33,705 bases of DNA from RGIG426 sp045598965 (GCA_045598965.1 JAZRVH010000030.1:1-33705), one strand, 5' to 3'. Numbered from the stretch's first letter, positions 23,659-31,690 are shown. Notes: generated by a model from the letters alone, not told the origin. A program made the numbers and translations.

Positions 23659-24648
23659 TTATTCCGCCAGCGTTGCCGCCATAACGGCTTTTATCGTGTG
23701 CATGCGGTTTTCCGCCTCGTCAAACACAATCGACTGCGGGCTTTCAAACACCTCATCGGTGACCTCCATACAGGTCAGACCGAATTTTTCATAAATCTGT
23801 TTACCCACCGTGGTATTGAGGTCGTGGAAGGCAGGCAGGCAGTGCATAAACCGGCATTGTTCGCCCGCTGTCGCCATCAACTCGGCGGTAACACGGTAGG
23901 GCGAAAGGTCGGCGATACGTTTTTCCCACACCTCGTCCGGCTCACCCATCGACACCCACACATCCGTATAAATAACGTGAGCCCCTTTAACCGCTTCAGC
24001 CGGATTTTCGTTGAATTCAAGCGTTGCTCCGGTTTCGGCGGCAATTTTTTCGCACTCCGACACCAGTTCTGCATTCGGGAAATACGCTTTCGGGGCACAC
24101 GCCACAAACTGCATTCCCATTTTCGCACAACCTACCATCAGCGAATTGCCCATATTGTAGCGAGCATCGCCCATATAGACAAGTTTTTTTCCTTTGAGGT
24201 CGCCGAAATGCTCACGGATGGTGAGAAAATCCGCCAAAATCTGGGTCGGGTGAAACTCGTTGGTCAACCCGTTCCACACCGGCACGCCGGCATATTTCGC
24301 CAAATTCTCCACAATCTCCTGTCCGAATCCACGATACTCAATGCCGTCAAACATACGGCCAAGCACACGAGCTGTATCCGCAATCGACTCTTTTTTGCCG
24401 ATTTGCGAGCCGGACGGATCAAGATACGTCGGGTGCATACCGAGGTCAATCGCCGCCACCTCAAAGGCACAGCGAGTACGGGTGCTGGTTTTTTCAAAAA
24501 TCAACGCCACGTTTTTGCCCTCACACAGCTTGTGCGGCACACCGGCTTTTTTCTTTTGTTTGAGGTCTGCCGCCAAATCCAGCAAGTCCTCGATTTCCGC
24601 CGTGCTCAAATCGAGCAGCTTCAAAAATGATTTTCCCTTTAAGTTCAT
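23659..24648 (-). CDS. argF: Ornithine carbamoyltransferase
   Basis: Makes citrulline from ornithine and carbamoyl phosphate in arginine synthesis (the catabolic direction is also possible for this family). ATG 24648 (MNLKGKSFLKLLDLS) is set by AAGGAGAAACGT and gives 329 residues, the normal size. Carbamoyl-phosphate site FEKTSTRTRCAFEVA (about residues 50-65, STRTR), VWNGLTNEFHPTQILADF (HPTQ), and the ornithine-site MHCLPAFHD (HCLPAF) are intact. It is last in the arg operon, 10 bases after the argB/D fusion, so the anabolic role is favoured. Confidence 0.96.
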   Translation of the reverse strand: MNLKGKSFLKLLDLSTAEIEDLLDLAADLKQKKKAGVPHKLCEGKNVALIFEKTSTRTRCAFEVAAIDLGMHPTYLDPSGSQIGKKESIADTARVLGRMFDGIEYRGFGQEIVENLAKYAGVPVWNGLTNEFHPTQILADFLTIREHFGDLKGKKLVYMGDARYNMGNSLMVGCAKMGMQFVACAPKAYFPNAELVSECEKIAAETGATLEFNENPAEAVKGAHVIYTDVWVSMGEPDEVWEKRIADLSPYRVTAELMATAGEQCRFMHCLPAFHDLNTTVGKQIYEKFGLTCMEVTDEVFESPQSIVFDEAENRMHTIKAVMAATLAE

Positions 24649-24658
24649 ACGTTTCTCC

Positions 24659-26689
24659 TTATTCGGCACAGACTTCTTTAATCACTTCCACCGCATATTC
24701 GAGTGCTTTCATCGGAATGTTGAGTGCCGGAAGCAACCGCACCTTGTCTTTGGCGGTGAGGCACAGCACGCCTTTTTCAATACACGCCGCAACCACTTCG
24801 GCGGCAGGTTTTTTCGTTTTAAGACCAATCATCAAACCAAGACCGGACACTTCCTCAATACCGTCCGCACCGGTAAACGCCTCAAAGAGGTATTTGCTCT
24901 TCGTCTCCACCGTGGCGAGGAAGCTGTCATCCAAGCGATCAAGCACCGAAAGTGCCGCCGCACAGCAAACCGGGTTGCCGCCGAACGTAGAACCGTGGTC
25001 GCCGAAACCGAGCACATCCCCCACCTTTTCACTCATCAGCGTGGCACCCAGCGGCAAGCCGCCGCCGAGGCCTTTGGCGGTGGTGACGATGTCGGGTTTG
25101 ATGCCGTAGTTCATATACGAATACAGCTTGCCGGTACGACCGTTACCGGTCTGCACCTCATCGGCAATCAGCAGAATATCGTGCTTTTCGGCATATTCCG
25201 CCACCTCATTCACAAAGGATTTTTTCAGCGTATTCACGCCGCCCTCGCCTTGAATACATTCAATCATAATAGCGGCAATCTTATGCTTCGCTCCGAGTGC
25301 CTCCAGCTCAAAAATGTTATACGCATCCACGCTGATAAATCCGGGCGTCAGCGGGTTAAACAGCTCGTGGAATTTGTCTTGACCGGTGGCAGCAAGCGTG
25401 GTAAGCGTTCTGCCGTGGAAGCTGTTTTTGAGGGTCACGATCGTATAACAATCCTCGCCCTTTTTCTCGGCGGCATATTTGCGAGCGACCTTGATAGCAC
25501 ATTCGTTGGCTTCCGCTCCGGAGTTCGAGAAAAACACCTTGTCCATTTCGGTTTTTTCACATAATTTTTCCGCCAACTGGGCACACGGTTCGGTGTAATA
25601 TAGATTAGAAGCGTGTTGCAGCTTGCCCGCTTGCTCGGAAACGGCGGTTTTCCACTCCTCATCGGCAATGCCGAACGAGGTCACGCCGATGCCCGAGCCC
25701 ATATCCACATATTCTTTACCGTTCTCGTCGTACACATACGAACCTTTCCCGTGGGACAACACCACCGGAAAACGGTTGTAGGTATTCGCAACGTATTTGG
25801 CATCTTTTTCTTTTATCGTTAAATCTCTGGCTTTTGTCACCATTGTACCGGCACCTTCATTCGTTAAAAGTTCCATAAGAATTGAGTGAGGAACACGACC
25901 GTCCATCACAACCACGTTTTCCACCCCATGTTTCAACGCATCAATACAGCAATTCACCTTCGGAATCATTCCGCCGGAAATCACACCCTCACGATAAAGA
26001 TTTTCCGCTTCACTGATACTGATTTCCGGAATAAGGGTAGAGGGGTCATCCTTGTCACGAAGAATTCCCGCAATATCGGTCATCATAATCAAACGCTCCG
26101 CTTTAAGAGCTCCCGCAACATAGGCGGCGGCGGTGTCGCCGTTGATATTATAGGTGTTTCCGTCTTTGTCACAGCCGATGGTGGAGGTGACCGGAATATA
26201 CCCTTTTTCGATGAGGTCGTTCACCGGCGAAATATGAATTTTCGTAATCTCGCCCACAAACCCCAGTTTTTCGTCTTTCACGGTAGCTTCGATAAGACGT
26301 CCGTCCATACCGGATATACCCATCGCTTTACCGCCGTTCATTTCAAGGAGGTTGACAAGCGACTTGTTCACCTTGCCGGCAAGCACCATTTGGGCAATGT
26401 CCACCGTCTCCTTATCGGAAACCCGCATACCGTCCACAAACTCGCTTTTCTTGCCCAGCTTTTGCATAAGCTCGTTGATTTCCGGGCCGCCGCCATGAAC
26501 AAGAACCACCTTGACGCCAATCGTCCAAAGCAGAACAATATCCTCCATCACCTGCTGTTTCAGGTCATCGTTAATCATCGCATTGCCGCCGTATTTAATC
26601 ACAACAACCTTGTCGACATAGCGTTTAATATACGGCAACGCCTGGGTCAGCACTTGTGCCCGCTGACTGTTGGAAAAAATATCTTTCAT
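24659..26689 (-). CDS. argBD: Fused acetylglutamate kinase / acetylornithine aminotransferase
   Basis: One continuous 676-residue frame joins two arginine enzymes. Residues 1 to about 286 are N-acetylglutamate kinase: the N-terminal helix (LTQALPYIKRYVDKVVVIKY), GGNAM, HGGGPEIN and the Asn-rich INGDTAAAYVA. The N-terminal helix before VVIKYGGNAM is a mark of arginine-inhibited hexameric kinases. After a link of only a few residues, about 292-676 are acetylornithine aminotransferase: GSGIGVTSFG, FSNSGAEANECAIKVARK, HGRTLTTLAATGQ, ADEVQTGNGRTGK and TTAKGLGGGLPLGA, where the Lys should hold PLP. There is no stop, SD or good start at the junction. It catalyses the second and fourth steps; argJ and argC lie upstream, argF downstream. 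Confidence 0.93.
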   Translation of the reverse strand: MKDIFSNSQRAQVLTQALPYIKRYVDKVVVIKYGGNAMINDDLKQQVMEDIVLLWTIGVKVVLVHGGGPEINELMQKLGKKSEFVDGMRVSDKETVDIAQMVLAGKVNKSLVNLLEMNGGKAMGISGMDGRLIEATVKDEKLGFVGEITKIHISPVNDLIEKGYIPVTSTIGCDKDGNTYNINGDTAAAYVAGALKAERLIMMTDIAGILRDKDDPSTLIPEISISEAENLYREGVISGGMIPKVNCCIDALKHGVENVVVMDGRVPHSILMELLTNEGAGTMVTKARDLTIKEKDAKYVANTYNRFPVVLSHGKGSYVYDENGKEYVDMGSGIGVTSFGIADEEWKTAVSEQAGKLQHASNLYYTEPCAQLAEKLCEKTEMDKVFFSNSGAEANECAIKVARKYAAEKKGEDCYTIVTLKNSFHGRTLTTLAATGQDKFHELFNPLTPGFISVDAYNIFELEALGAKHKIAAIMIECIQGEGGVNTLKKSFVNEVAEYAEKHDILLIADEVQTGNGRTGKLYSYMNYGIKPDIVTTAKGLGGGLPLGATLMSEKVGDVLGFGDHGSTFGGNPVCCAAALSVLDRLDDSFLATVETKSKYLFEAFTGADGIEEVSGLGLMIGLKTKKPAAEVVAACIEKGVLCLTAKDKVRLLPALNIPMKALEYAVEVIKEVCAE

Positions 26690-26707
26690 CGTTTTGTTCT
26701 CCTTTCC

Positions 26708-27922
26708 TCACGTCCGATAATCGCCGTTGATTTTGACGTAATCGTAGGTCAAGTCGCAACCCCATGCCGTGGCAGTGGCGTCGCCGTCGTTAAGAGAAAC
26801 CAAAATATCAATTTCTTTCTCAAGCAAAATTTCTTTGGCGATTTCCTCCGAGAACGGAACACCCGCTCCATCCTTACACACGAGAATTTCGCCTTTCGGG
26901 CTCTTAAACGATACGTCGATTTTTTTCACGTCCACATCCGCACCGCTGTATCCAATCGCACACAGCACACGTCCCCAGTTGGCGTCCGCACCGAACATAG
27001 CGGCTTTGAGCAAGCTGGAGCATATCACGCTTTTTGCCACGGTTTTGGCGGTCTTTTCGTCCTTGCCGCCGGTCACAACACATTCGAGAAGCTTTGTAGC
27101 ACCCTCGCCGTCGCCGGCAATACATTTGCACAAATACACCGTCACCGTGTTAAGGGCTTTCATAAAGATATCGAAATCCTCGCCCTCGCCGGTAATCTCG
27201 TCGTTTCCTGCCATACCGTTTGCCAGCACCGTCACCATATCGTTGGTAGACGTATCTCCGTCCACCGACAACATATTAAAGGTATTGGCAATATCCGCCG
27301 ACAGGGCTTTTTGAAGTTGCTCGGACGAAATCGCCACATCGGTCGTAATAAAGACAAGCATCGTCGCCATATTGGGATGAATCATACCGCTGCCCTTAGC
27401 AATACCGCCGATACGGCAGGTTTTTCCGCCCACCGTAAACTCCACCGCCACTTCTTTTTTCACCGTGTCGGTGGTCATAATTCCCTGTGCCGCATCGTCG
27501 CTTCCGTCCTTTGTCAGCAAAGCGGCAAGTGCCGGAATAGCGGGAGCAATGGGGTCAAGAGAAAGCGGCTGGCCGATAACGCCGGTGGATGCCACCACAA
27601 CATCGTCCGCCAAAACGCCGGTAGCGGCGGCGGTCATCTCACACATTTTCTGGGCAATCTCCTCGCCGCCCGCATTGCAGGTATTGGCGTTACCGCTGTT
27701 ACAAATAACCGCCTGGGCTTTTCCATTTGCCAGGTGGGCTTTCGTTACAAGAAGCGGAGCCCCCTTTACGAGGTTTGTGGTATATACCGCCGCAGCGGTC
27801 GCTTGTTTTTCGGAAAAAATCAAGGACAAATCCCGTTTGGCGGTATTTTTACGAACACCGCAATGAATACCGCTGGCCATAAATCCTTGTGCGGCACAAA
27901 TGCCACCGTCAATGAGTTTCAT
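26708..27922 (-). CDS. argJ: Glutamate N-acetyltransferase / amino-acid acetyltransferase (ArgJ)
   Basis: Moves the acetyl group from N-acetylornithine to glutamate, closing the acetyl cycle; bifunctional forms also use acetyl-CoA. The 404 residues are the full length. The self-cleavage site is present in GSGMIHPNMATML, cut between Ala186 and Thr187, Thr187 becoming the N-terminal nucleophile of the beta chain. Other landmarks are CNSGNANTC (about residues 74-82) and ASTGVIGQPL (about 111-120, oxyanion hole region). It starts three bases after argC, with GGAGGATAA spanning the argC stop. No argA is seen in the window, consistent with cyclic arginine synthesis. Confidence 0.96.
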   Translation of the reverse strand: MKLIDGGICAAQGFMASGIHCGVRKNTAKRDLSLIFSEKQATAAAVYTTNLVKGAPLLVTKAHLANGKAQAVICNSGNANTCNAGGEEIAQKMCEMTAAATGVLADDVVVASTGVIGQPLSLDPIAPAIPALAALLTKDGSDDAAQGIMTTDTVKKEVAVEFTVGGKTCRIGGIAKGSGMIHPNMATMLVFITTDVAISSEQLQKALSADIANTFNMLSVDGDTSTNDMVTVLANGMAGNDEITGEGEDFDIFMKALNTVTVYLCKCIAGDGEGATKLLECVVTGGKDEKTAKTVAKSVICSSLLKAAMFGADANWGRVLCAIGYSGADVDVKKIDVSFKSPKGEILVCKDGAGVPFSEEIAKEILLEKEIDILVSLNDGDATATAWGCDLTYDYVKINGDYRT

Positions 27923-27925
27923 AGT

Positions 27926-28852
27926 TTATCCTCCGATGCAAAGCCCGGTCGTCTCCGGAAGACCGAGCACAATGTTCATATTTTGAATAGCGGCTCCGGA
28001 TGCCCCTTTACCCAAGTTGTCGAATCGAGAAGCCAGCGTAATCCGGTCATCGTTGCCAAACACCGCAATCTGCATATCGTCTCGCCCGGCAAAAGCTCCG
28101 GCGGACAAAAAGCCGTTTTCATCAGCGTTTTCAGCGAATTTCACCACATCGCCCTTGTAGTAGTCGGCGTAACAGGCTTTCACATCCGCCACACTGCCGT
28201 TCAGCTGTTCCTTAAACAGCGTCACCACCACTTCCATTCCCGCATAATACGAGGAAACAACCGGCGAGAATGCAGGCAAAACCGATAATCCGCACACCTT
28301 TGCCATTTCCGGCAAATGCTTATGACTTTGACTGAGCCCGTATGTGCGAGGGGCGACAAGCGACGTCGCCGCCTCCCCCTCGTAATCGGCAATCATCTTT
28401 TTGCCGCCGCCGGAATATCCGGTCAACGAAAAGCAAGAAAGCATCGTCTCCGCCGACAAAAGACCTCGCTCACGAAGCGGAGCAATCAACGACACAAATC
28501 CACTGGCGTGGCAACCGGGATTGGCAATACGCTTTGAGGCTTTAATCGCCTCTCGCAATCCGCCGACCTCCGGAAATCCATACGCCCAACCGTCGTTCGT
28601 GCGGTGTGCCGTCGAGGTGTCAATCAGCACCGTGTCCGGGTTCTCGCAAAGAGCAACCGCTTCCACCGCCGCCGCATCCGGCAAGCAGAGAAACGCCACA
28701 TCCGCCGCTTCCAGTGCCGCCTTTCGTGCCCCCGCATCCTTGCGAAGCTCGTCCGAAAGCGTGAGAAGCTCCAAATCCTTGCGGTCGCCCAAACGCTCAT
28801 ATATACGAAGACCGGTGGTCCCCGCTTTTCCGTCGATAAACACTTTAGTCAT
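27926..28852 (-). CDS. argC: N-acetyl-gamma-glutamyl-phosphate reductase, short (type 2) form
   Basis: NADPH-dependent reductase of the third arginine step. ATG 28852 (MTKVFIDGKAGTTG) lies 7 bases after GGAGA and is preferred to ATG 28858, which touches the SD. At 308 residues with the opening VFIDGKAGTTGLRI it belongs to the shorter, less common ArgC type rather than the roughly 345-residue form. Catalytic Cys is in ANPGCHASGF (about residue 115), and STAHRTNDGWAYGFPE matches the family. It is first in the arg operon, behind a consensus promoter and two ARG-box-like sites, one of which covers its SD. Confidence 0.93.
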   Translation of the reverse strand: MTKVFIDGKAGTTGLRIYERLGDRKDLELLTLSDELRKDAGARKAALEAADVAFLCLPDAAAVEAVALCENPDTVLIDTSTAHRTNDGWAYGFPEVGGLREAIKASKRIANPGCHASGFVSLIAPLRERGLLSAETMLSCFSLTGYSGGGKKMIADYEGEAATSLVAPRTYGLSQSHKHLPEMAKVCGLSVLPAFSPVVSSYYAGMEVVVTLFKEQLNGSVADVKACYADYYKGDVVKFAENADENGFLSAGAFAGRDDMQIAVFGNDDRITLASRFDNLGKGASGAAIQNMNIVLGLPETTGLCIGG

Positions 28853-28860
28853 AGCCATTC

Positions 28861-28894
28861 TCCATAATTATGCACGACAGCGAATATTTATGCA
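28861..28894 (-). promoter_or_regulatory. Two ARG-box-like operators
   Basis: On the minus strand TGCATAAATATTCG (28881-28894) and TGCATAATTATGGA (28861-28874) match the ARG-box pattern TGAATWWWWATTCA at 12 and 11 of 14 bases. Their centres are 20 bases (about two helical turns) apart. They lie between the -10 box and the argC start, the second over the SD, where arginine-bound ArgR would block expression. argR is not in the window. Confidence 0.6.
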
Positions 28895-28897
28895 CTC

Positions 28898-28925
28898 ATT
28901 ATACTATAAAATAAACGCTTGTCAA
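28898..28925 (-). promoter_or_regulatory. sigma-A promoter of the arg operon
   Basis: On the minus strand a consensus TTGACA (28920-28925), a 16-base spacer and a consensus TATAAT (28898-28903). Confidence 0.85.
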
Positions 28926-28946
28926 GAGAGTTTGGCAAAATATACT
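28919..28946 (+). promoter_or_regulatory. Possible divergent promoter overlapping the arg promoter
   Basis: On the plus strand TTGTCA (28919-28924), a 16-base spacer and TATACT (28941-28946). It shares the -35 bases with the arg promoter. Only a short stretch lies between it and the hairpin terminator at 28994-29030. Confidence 0.35.
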
Positions 28947-28993
28947 GTATATATGCACATTTTCCGTCCTTTTGTGCCCTAACATCACAAAGA

Positions 28994-29030
28994 AGCGACC
29001 GAACGACAAAATCGTTCGGTCGCTTTTTCT
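28994..29030. terminator. Terminator after the binding-protein gene
   Basis: A 13-pair stem AGCGACCGAACGA/TCGTTCGGTCGCT with a five-base loop. The better T run (TTTTT) is on the plus strand; the minus strand has CTTCTTTG. It lies just past the stop of the minus-strand lipoprotein gene. Confidence 0.75.
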
Positions 29031-29038
29031 CGCTTAGT

Positions 29039-30148
29039 TTATGCCGCCGTTGCCGTAGCGGTTGCCGCCGCCTGCTCGGGGATATACTTTTCAACAATCT
29101 TTTGAACCGTACCGTCCTTTATCAGTTCTTCCAAAGCACCGTCCACACGGTCAAACAGTTTTTCGTTGTTTTTGCCAACACCGATAGCGTAATTCATCTC
29201 GCCGTAATCCGCCGGCAAAACAGTCAACTGGTTGTTGGCACGGCAATACATTTTTGCAGACTCGTTATCCAAAATCGCACAGTCGACGTTGCCGGTCAAC
29301 AAAGCCTGCATCGCCGTGGCACCGTTGGAATAGCCCACAACACGTTCAGCACCATACTCTCTCTCCGCAACCGCCGCACTGACGGTGCCCTCCTGGGTAC
29401 CAATCAAATAGCCGTTTAACACGATGCTGACCGCCGCATATTCCTTTTTGTTCACAAGGGCACTCACCGAATGTTTTTCCGCTTTGCCGTCCTTGTCTTT
29501 CGTCTCAAAATCAAAGGTGTTCTCGCAGAGAATCAGCGTTTTATTCGCATCACAGAATTTCTGTGCCGTCTCGTTGCTCACCATCGCACAGACCACCGTG
29601 CCGTCTGTCAACTGACGAACGGCCTCAGCCTCATCCTTGCAGGCAACCACACGGTCGGTTCCGCATTTGTTTACACAGCCCGTAAAAGCAACCGAGCCCT
29701 CCGCCGCACTGATTTTGCCCACCGGCAAAATACCGCTTTTGCAAACCGGAGAGTCTTTTATCGCCACAACCACGTGCTCGCCGGACGCATACGACCGGGT
29801 AAAGCGAATGTTATTTTTGCGTTCTTCCGTAACCGCCAAAGCACCCATCGCCATATCCGCCTCACCGGTTTGCACCGCCGTAATAAGGGCAGAATAGCTC
29901 ATATCTTTCACTTGCAGCTCCAACCCGAGCTTGTCGGCAATCGCTTGAGCAATTTCCACGTCAATGCCCTCAAAACGGTCTTTATCGCCCGTCATGGCGT
30001 ACGGAGGAAGGGAGGCGGCAGTCGCCATCACCAGTTTTCCCTCTTCCACCGTCTTGCCCGAAAACTTACCGCTTTTGTCGGAATTACATCCGGTTAAGAC
30101 GGTCACGCAAAGCATCGACGCAACTAAAAGTGCCAATATACGTTTCAT
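29039..30148 (-). CDS. Amino-acid ABC transporter substrate-binding lipoprotein, internally duplicated
   Basis: A solute-binding protein of the bacterial family 3 (SBP_bac_3). The N-terminus is a lipoprotein signal (MKRILALLVA...VLTGC, lipobox Cys21). Lobe 1 (about residues 35-130) is typical: SLPPYAMTGDKDRFEGIDVE, GEADMAMGALAVTEER and FTRSYA. The remainder is unusual. Residues about 147-250 (AEGSV ... DRVVACKDEAEAVRQLTDG ... SNETAQKFCDAN) and 250-350 (QEGTV ... ERVVGYSNGATAMQALLTG ... DNESAKMYCRAN) are two diverged copies of one segment, so the protein has 369 residues instead of about 260-280. No permease or ATPase gene is adjacent. It lies beside the arg operon but is a separate transcription unit; the ligand is unknown. 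Confidence 0.88.
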   Translation of the reverse strand: MKRILALLVASMLCVTVLTGCNSDKSGKFSGKTVEEGKLVMATAASLPPYAMTGDKDRFEGIDVEIAQAIADKLGLELQVKDMSYSALITAVQTGEADMAMGALAVTEERKNNIRFTRSYASGEHVVVAIKDSPVCKSGILPVGKISAAEGSVAFTGCVNKCGTDRVVACKDEAEAVRQLTDGTVVCAMVSNETAQKFCDANKTLILCENTFDFETKDKDGKAEKHSVSALVNKKEYAAVSIVLNGYLIGTQEGTVSAAVAEREYGAERVVGYSNGATAMQALLTGNVDCAILDNESAKMYCRANNQLTVLPADYGEMNYAIGVGKNNEKLFDRVDGALEELIKDGTVQKIVEKYIPEQAAATATATAA

Positions 30149-30196
30149 TATATTTTACCTCCAAAACTAAGACATCCAGCAATAAACCGTTTCCGG

Positions 30197-30811
30197 TTAT
30201 TCGCTGCGGTCCATCAAATCGCAAATCAGTTGAGCGGTTCCATCCACACCGAGGAGCGTGACGTCAATCAGCAAATCGTATGTGGAACGCTCACCCCAAC
30301 GGCTGTCGGAATAGTAGTTATAATAAGACGCACGCTGTTTATCAATTTTGCGAATAAAATCCCGTGCCTTTTGTTCGCTCATTCCGTGGCGACGTGCCAC
30401 ACGATCAATCCGTGCCTTGTCCGGTGCATAAAGGAACACACGAAGCACATCGTCCCGTTCACGCAATGCGTAATCCGCACAACGGCCCACAATCACGCAC
30501 GGACTTTCCTCCGCCACACGACGCGCCGTCTCAAACACAGCGGTATACACATCCTGCTCCACCGTGTTGTAGGGAGCAGACGTCATCGCACTCACCGCAT
30601 ACGGGTCCATTACAAGGGAATACAAAAGGCTTTTCGGACGTTCATCCAACGATTCAAACAGCGTTTCACAAAGTCCGCTGTCCTGTGCCGCCCGTTTCAG
30701 AAGTTCTTTGTCATAAAATTTCATACCACGTTTTTTGGCAATCGCCACGCCGATTTCTTTACCGCCGCTGCCGAATTGTCTGCCAATGGTCACGATCGTC
30801 TTTTTTGCCAT
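30197..30811 (-). CDS. Cytidylate kinase-like family protein
   Basis: A 204-residue P-loop protein of the cytidylate-kinase-like (Cytidylate_kin2) family, widespread in Clostridia and Bacteroidetes, distinct from true Cmk. The P-loop region is ITIGRQFGSGGKEIG-like (VTIGRQFGSGGKEI, about residues 7-20), the GxxxxGK motif. VIVGRCADYALRERDDVLRV (about 105-124) and DRVARRHGMSEQKARDFI follow, then DKQRASYYNYY and a terminal helix. Phosphotransfer to a nucleotide or similar ligand is expected, but the substrate is not established. The SD AAGGAGGCGG precedes the start. It has a promoter inside the end of sigK and may be read through into the lipoprotein gene. Confidence 0.88.
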   Translation of the reverse strand: MAKKTIVTIGRQFGSGGKEIGVAIAKKRGMKFYDKELLKRAAQDSGLCETLFESLDERPKSLLYSLVMDPYAVSAMTSAPYNTVEQDVYTAVFETARRVAEESPCVIVGRCADYALRERDDVLRVFLYAPDKARIDRVARRHGMSEQKARDFIRKIDKQRASYYNYYSDSRWGERSTYDLLIDVTLLGVDGTAQLICDLMDRSE

Positions 30812-30839
30812 ATCGACCGCCTCCTTTTTCTGTACCCTT

Positions 30840-30868
30840 ATTATAAAATACTTTCCTCAGTTTTGCAA
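30840..30868 (-). promoter_or_regulatory. sigma-A promoter of the cytidylate kinase-like gene
   Basis: On the minus strand TTGCAA (30863-30868), a 17-base spacer and TATAAT (30840-30845). The -35 lies within the last codons of sigK, so this gene can be expressed in vegetative cells independently of sigK. Confidence 0.7.
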
Positions 30869-31564
30869 GCCCTTTTTGTCGCCGGTTTCAAATCGACGTC
30901 GCAACTTGGAAAGTGCCTTTTTCTCAATACGGGATACATACGACCGAGAGATACCGAGAAAGGTTGCCACTTCCCGTTGTGTCATCGGCTCACAACCCAT
31001 TCCGTAACGGCGACAAATCACCTCTCGCTCTCTCTCGTCCAATTCTTCCTGAATGTACCGTGAAAGCTTTTCCCCGTTCAGCTTTTGCTCTAAATTCTCC
31101 ACAAGGCAGTTGCCGTCTGCCAGCACGTCTTGAAGGGTCAGCGGATTTCCCTCACGGTCAGTCTCAATAGGCTCATTCATCGACACGTCCTGCCCCGTTT
31201 TGCGAACGGCACGAAAATGCATTAAAATCTCATTTTCGATACAGCGGGATGCGTATGTGGCAAGTCGTGTCCCCTTTTCATAATCAAATGTTCCCACCGC
31301 CTTGATAAGTCCGATCGTGCCGATGGAAATCAACTCCTCCTGCTCGGTCGCCGTGCCGTAGTATTTTTTCACAATATGTGCCACAAGCCGCAAATTATGC
31401 TCAATCAACCGGTTGCGGGCCTCCATATCCCCCTCCTTCCGAAATGCCAGCAACGCCTCCTTTTCCTCCTCGGCGGAAAGCGGCTTCGGAAACGACCCGC
31501 CGTGGGTCACGTGAAGGGCAAAAAACAACAAATTGGAAAGGGCATGCAACAACGATACAAACAT
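30857..31564 (-). CDS. sigK: RNA polymerase sporulation sigma factor, pro-sigma-K
   Basis: Late mother-cell sigma factor. ATG 31564 (MFVSLLHALSNLLFFALHV) is chosen because GAGGTGAG lies 5-6 bases upstream and because this gives the classical hydrophobic pro-sequence (about residues 1-20) removed by SpoIVFB-type proteolysis; the open frame extends 49 codons further without homology. Mature features: HNLRLVAHIVKKYY (region 2.1), ELISIGTIGLIKAV and GTRLATYASRCIENEIL (2.2-2.4), TQREVATFLGISRSYVSRIE (4.2 HTH). The 235 residues are uninterrupted, so no skin-type element splits it. It is divergent from thrS. The sigma-K-like promoter of dpaAB in this window is a likely target. Confidence 0.95.
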   Translation of the reverse strand: MFVSLLHALSNLLFFALHVTHGGSFPKPLSAEEEKEALLAFRKEGDMEARNRLIEHNLRLVAHIVKKYYGTATEQEELISIGTIGLIKAVGTFDYEKGTRLATYASRCIENEILMHFRAVRKTGQDVSMNEPIETDREGNPLTLQDVLADGNCLVENLEQKLNGEKLSRYIQEELDEREREVICRRYGMGCEPMTQREVATFLGISRSYVSRIEKKALSKLRRRFETGDKKGLQN

Positions 31565-31582
31565 AACACTCACCTCAACGCC

Positions 31583-31591
31583 TATCCTATG
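31583..31591 (-). promoter_or_regulatory. Possible sporulation -10 box upstream of sigK
   Basis: On the minus strand CATAGGATA matches CATANNNTA (sigma-K) and partly the sigma-E -10 box. No AC is found at the sigma-K -35 distance. A perfect 8-base inverted repeat (GCAAGCGG/CCGCTTGC, 31591-31612) adjoins it. Confidence 0.35.
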
Positions 31592-31655
31592 CAAGCGGCA
31601 AGTCCCGCTTGCCCGTCCAAAACGGAATTTCACGAGAATTGCCAAAGAAAAAGGC

Positions 31656-31684
31656 TTGACAACCGCAAAAAATGGTGCTACACT
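31656..31684 (+). promoter_or_regulatory. sigma-A promoter of thrS
   Basis: Consensus TTGACA (31656-31661), a 17-base spacer and TACACT (31679-31684). It drives the T-box leader. Confidence 0.8.
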
Positions 31685-31690
31685 AACCAC

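Noticed and set aside
25886..28288. An 800-codon open frame on the plus strand opposite argB, argJ and argC
   Set aside because: It is antisense to genes with intact catalytic motifs, has a His/Arg/Asn-rich composition without any domain pattern, and arises from the codon bias of the real genes.
30857..31564. Skin-type interruption of sigK
   Set aside because: The gene is continuous from pro-sequence to region 4.2.
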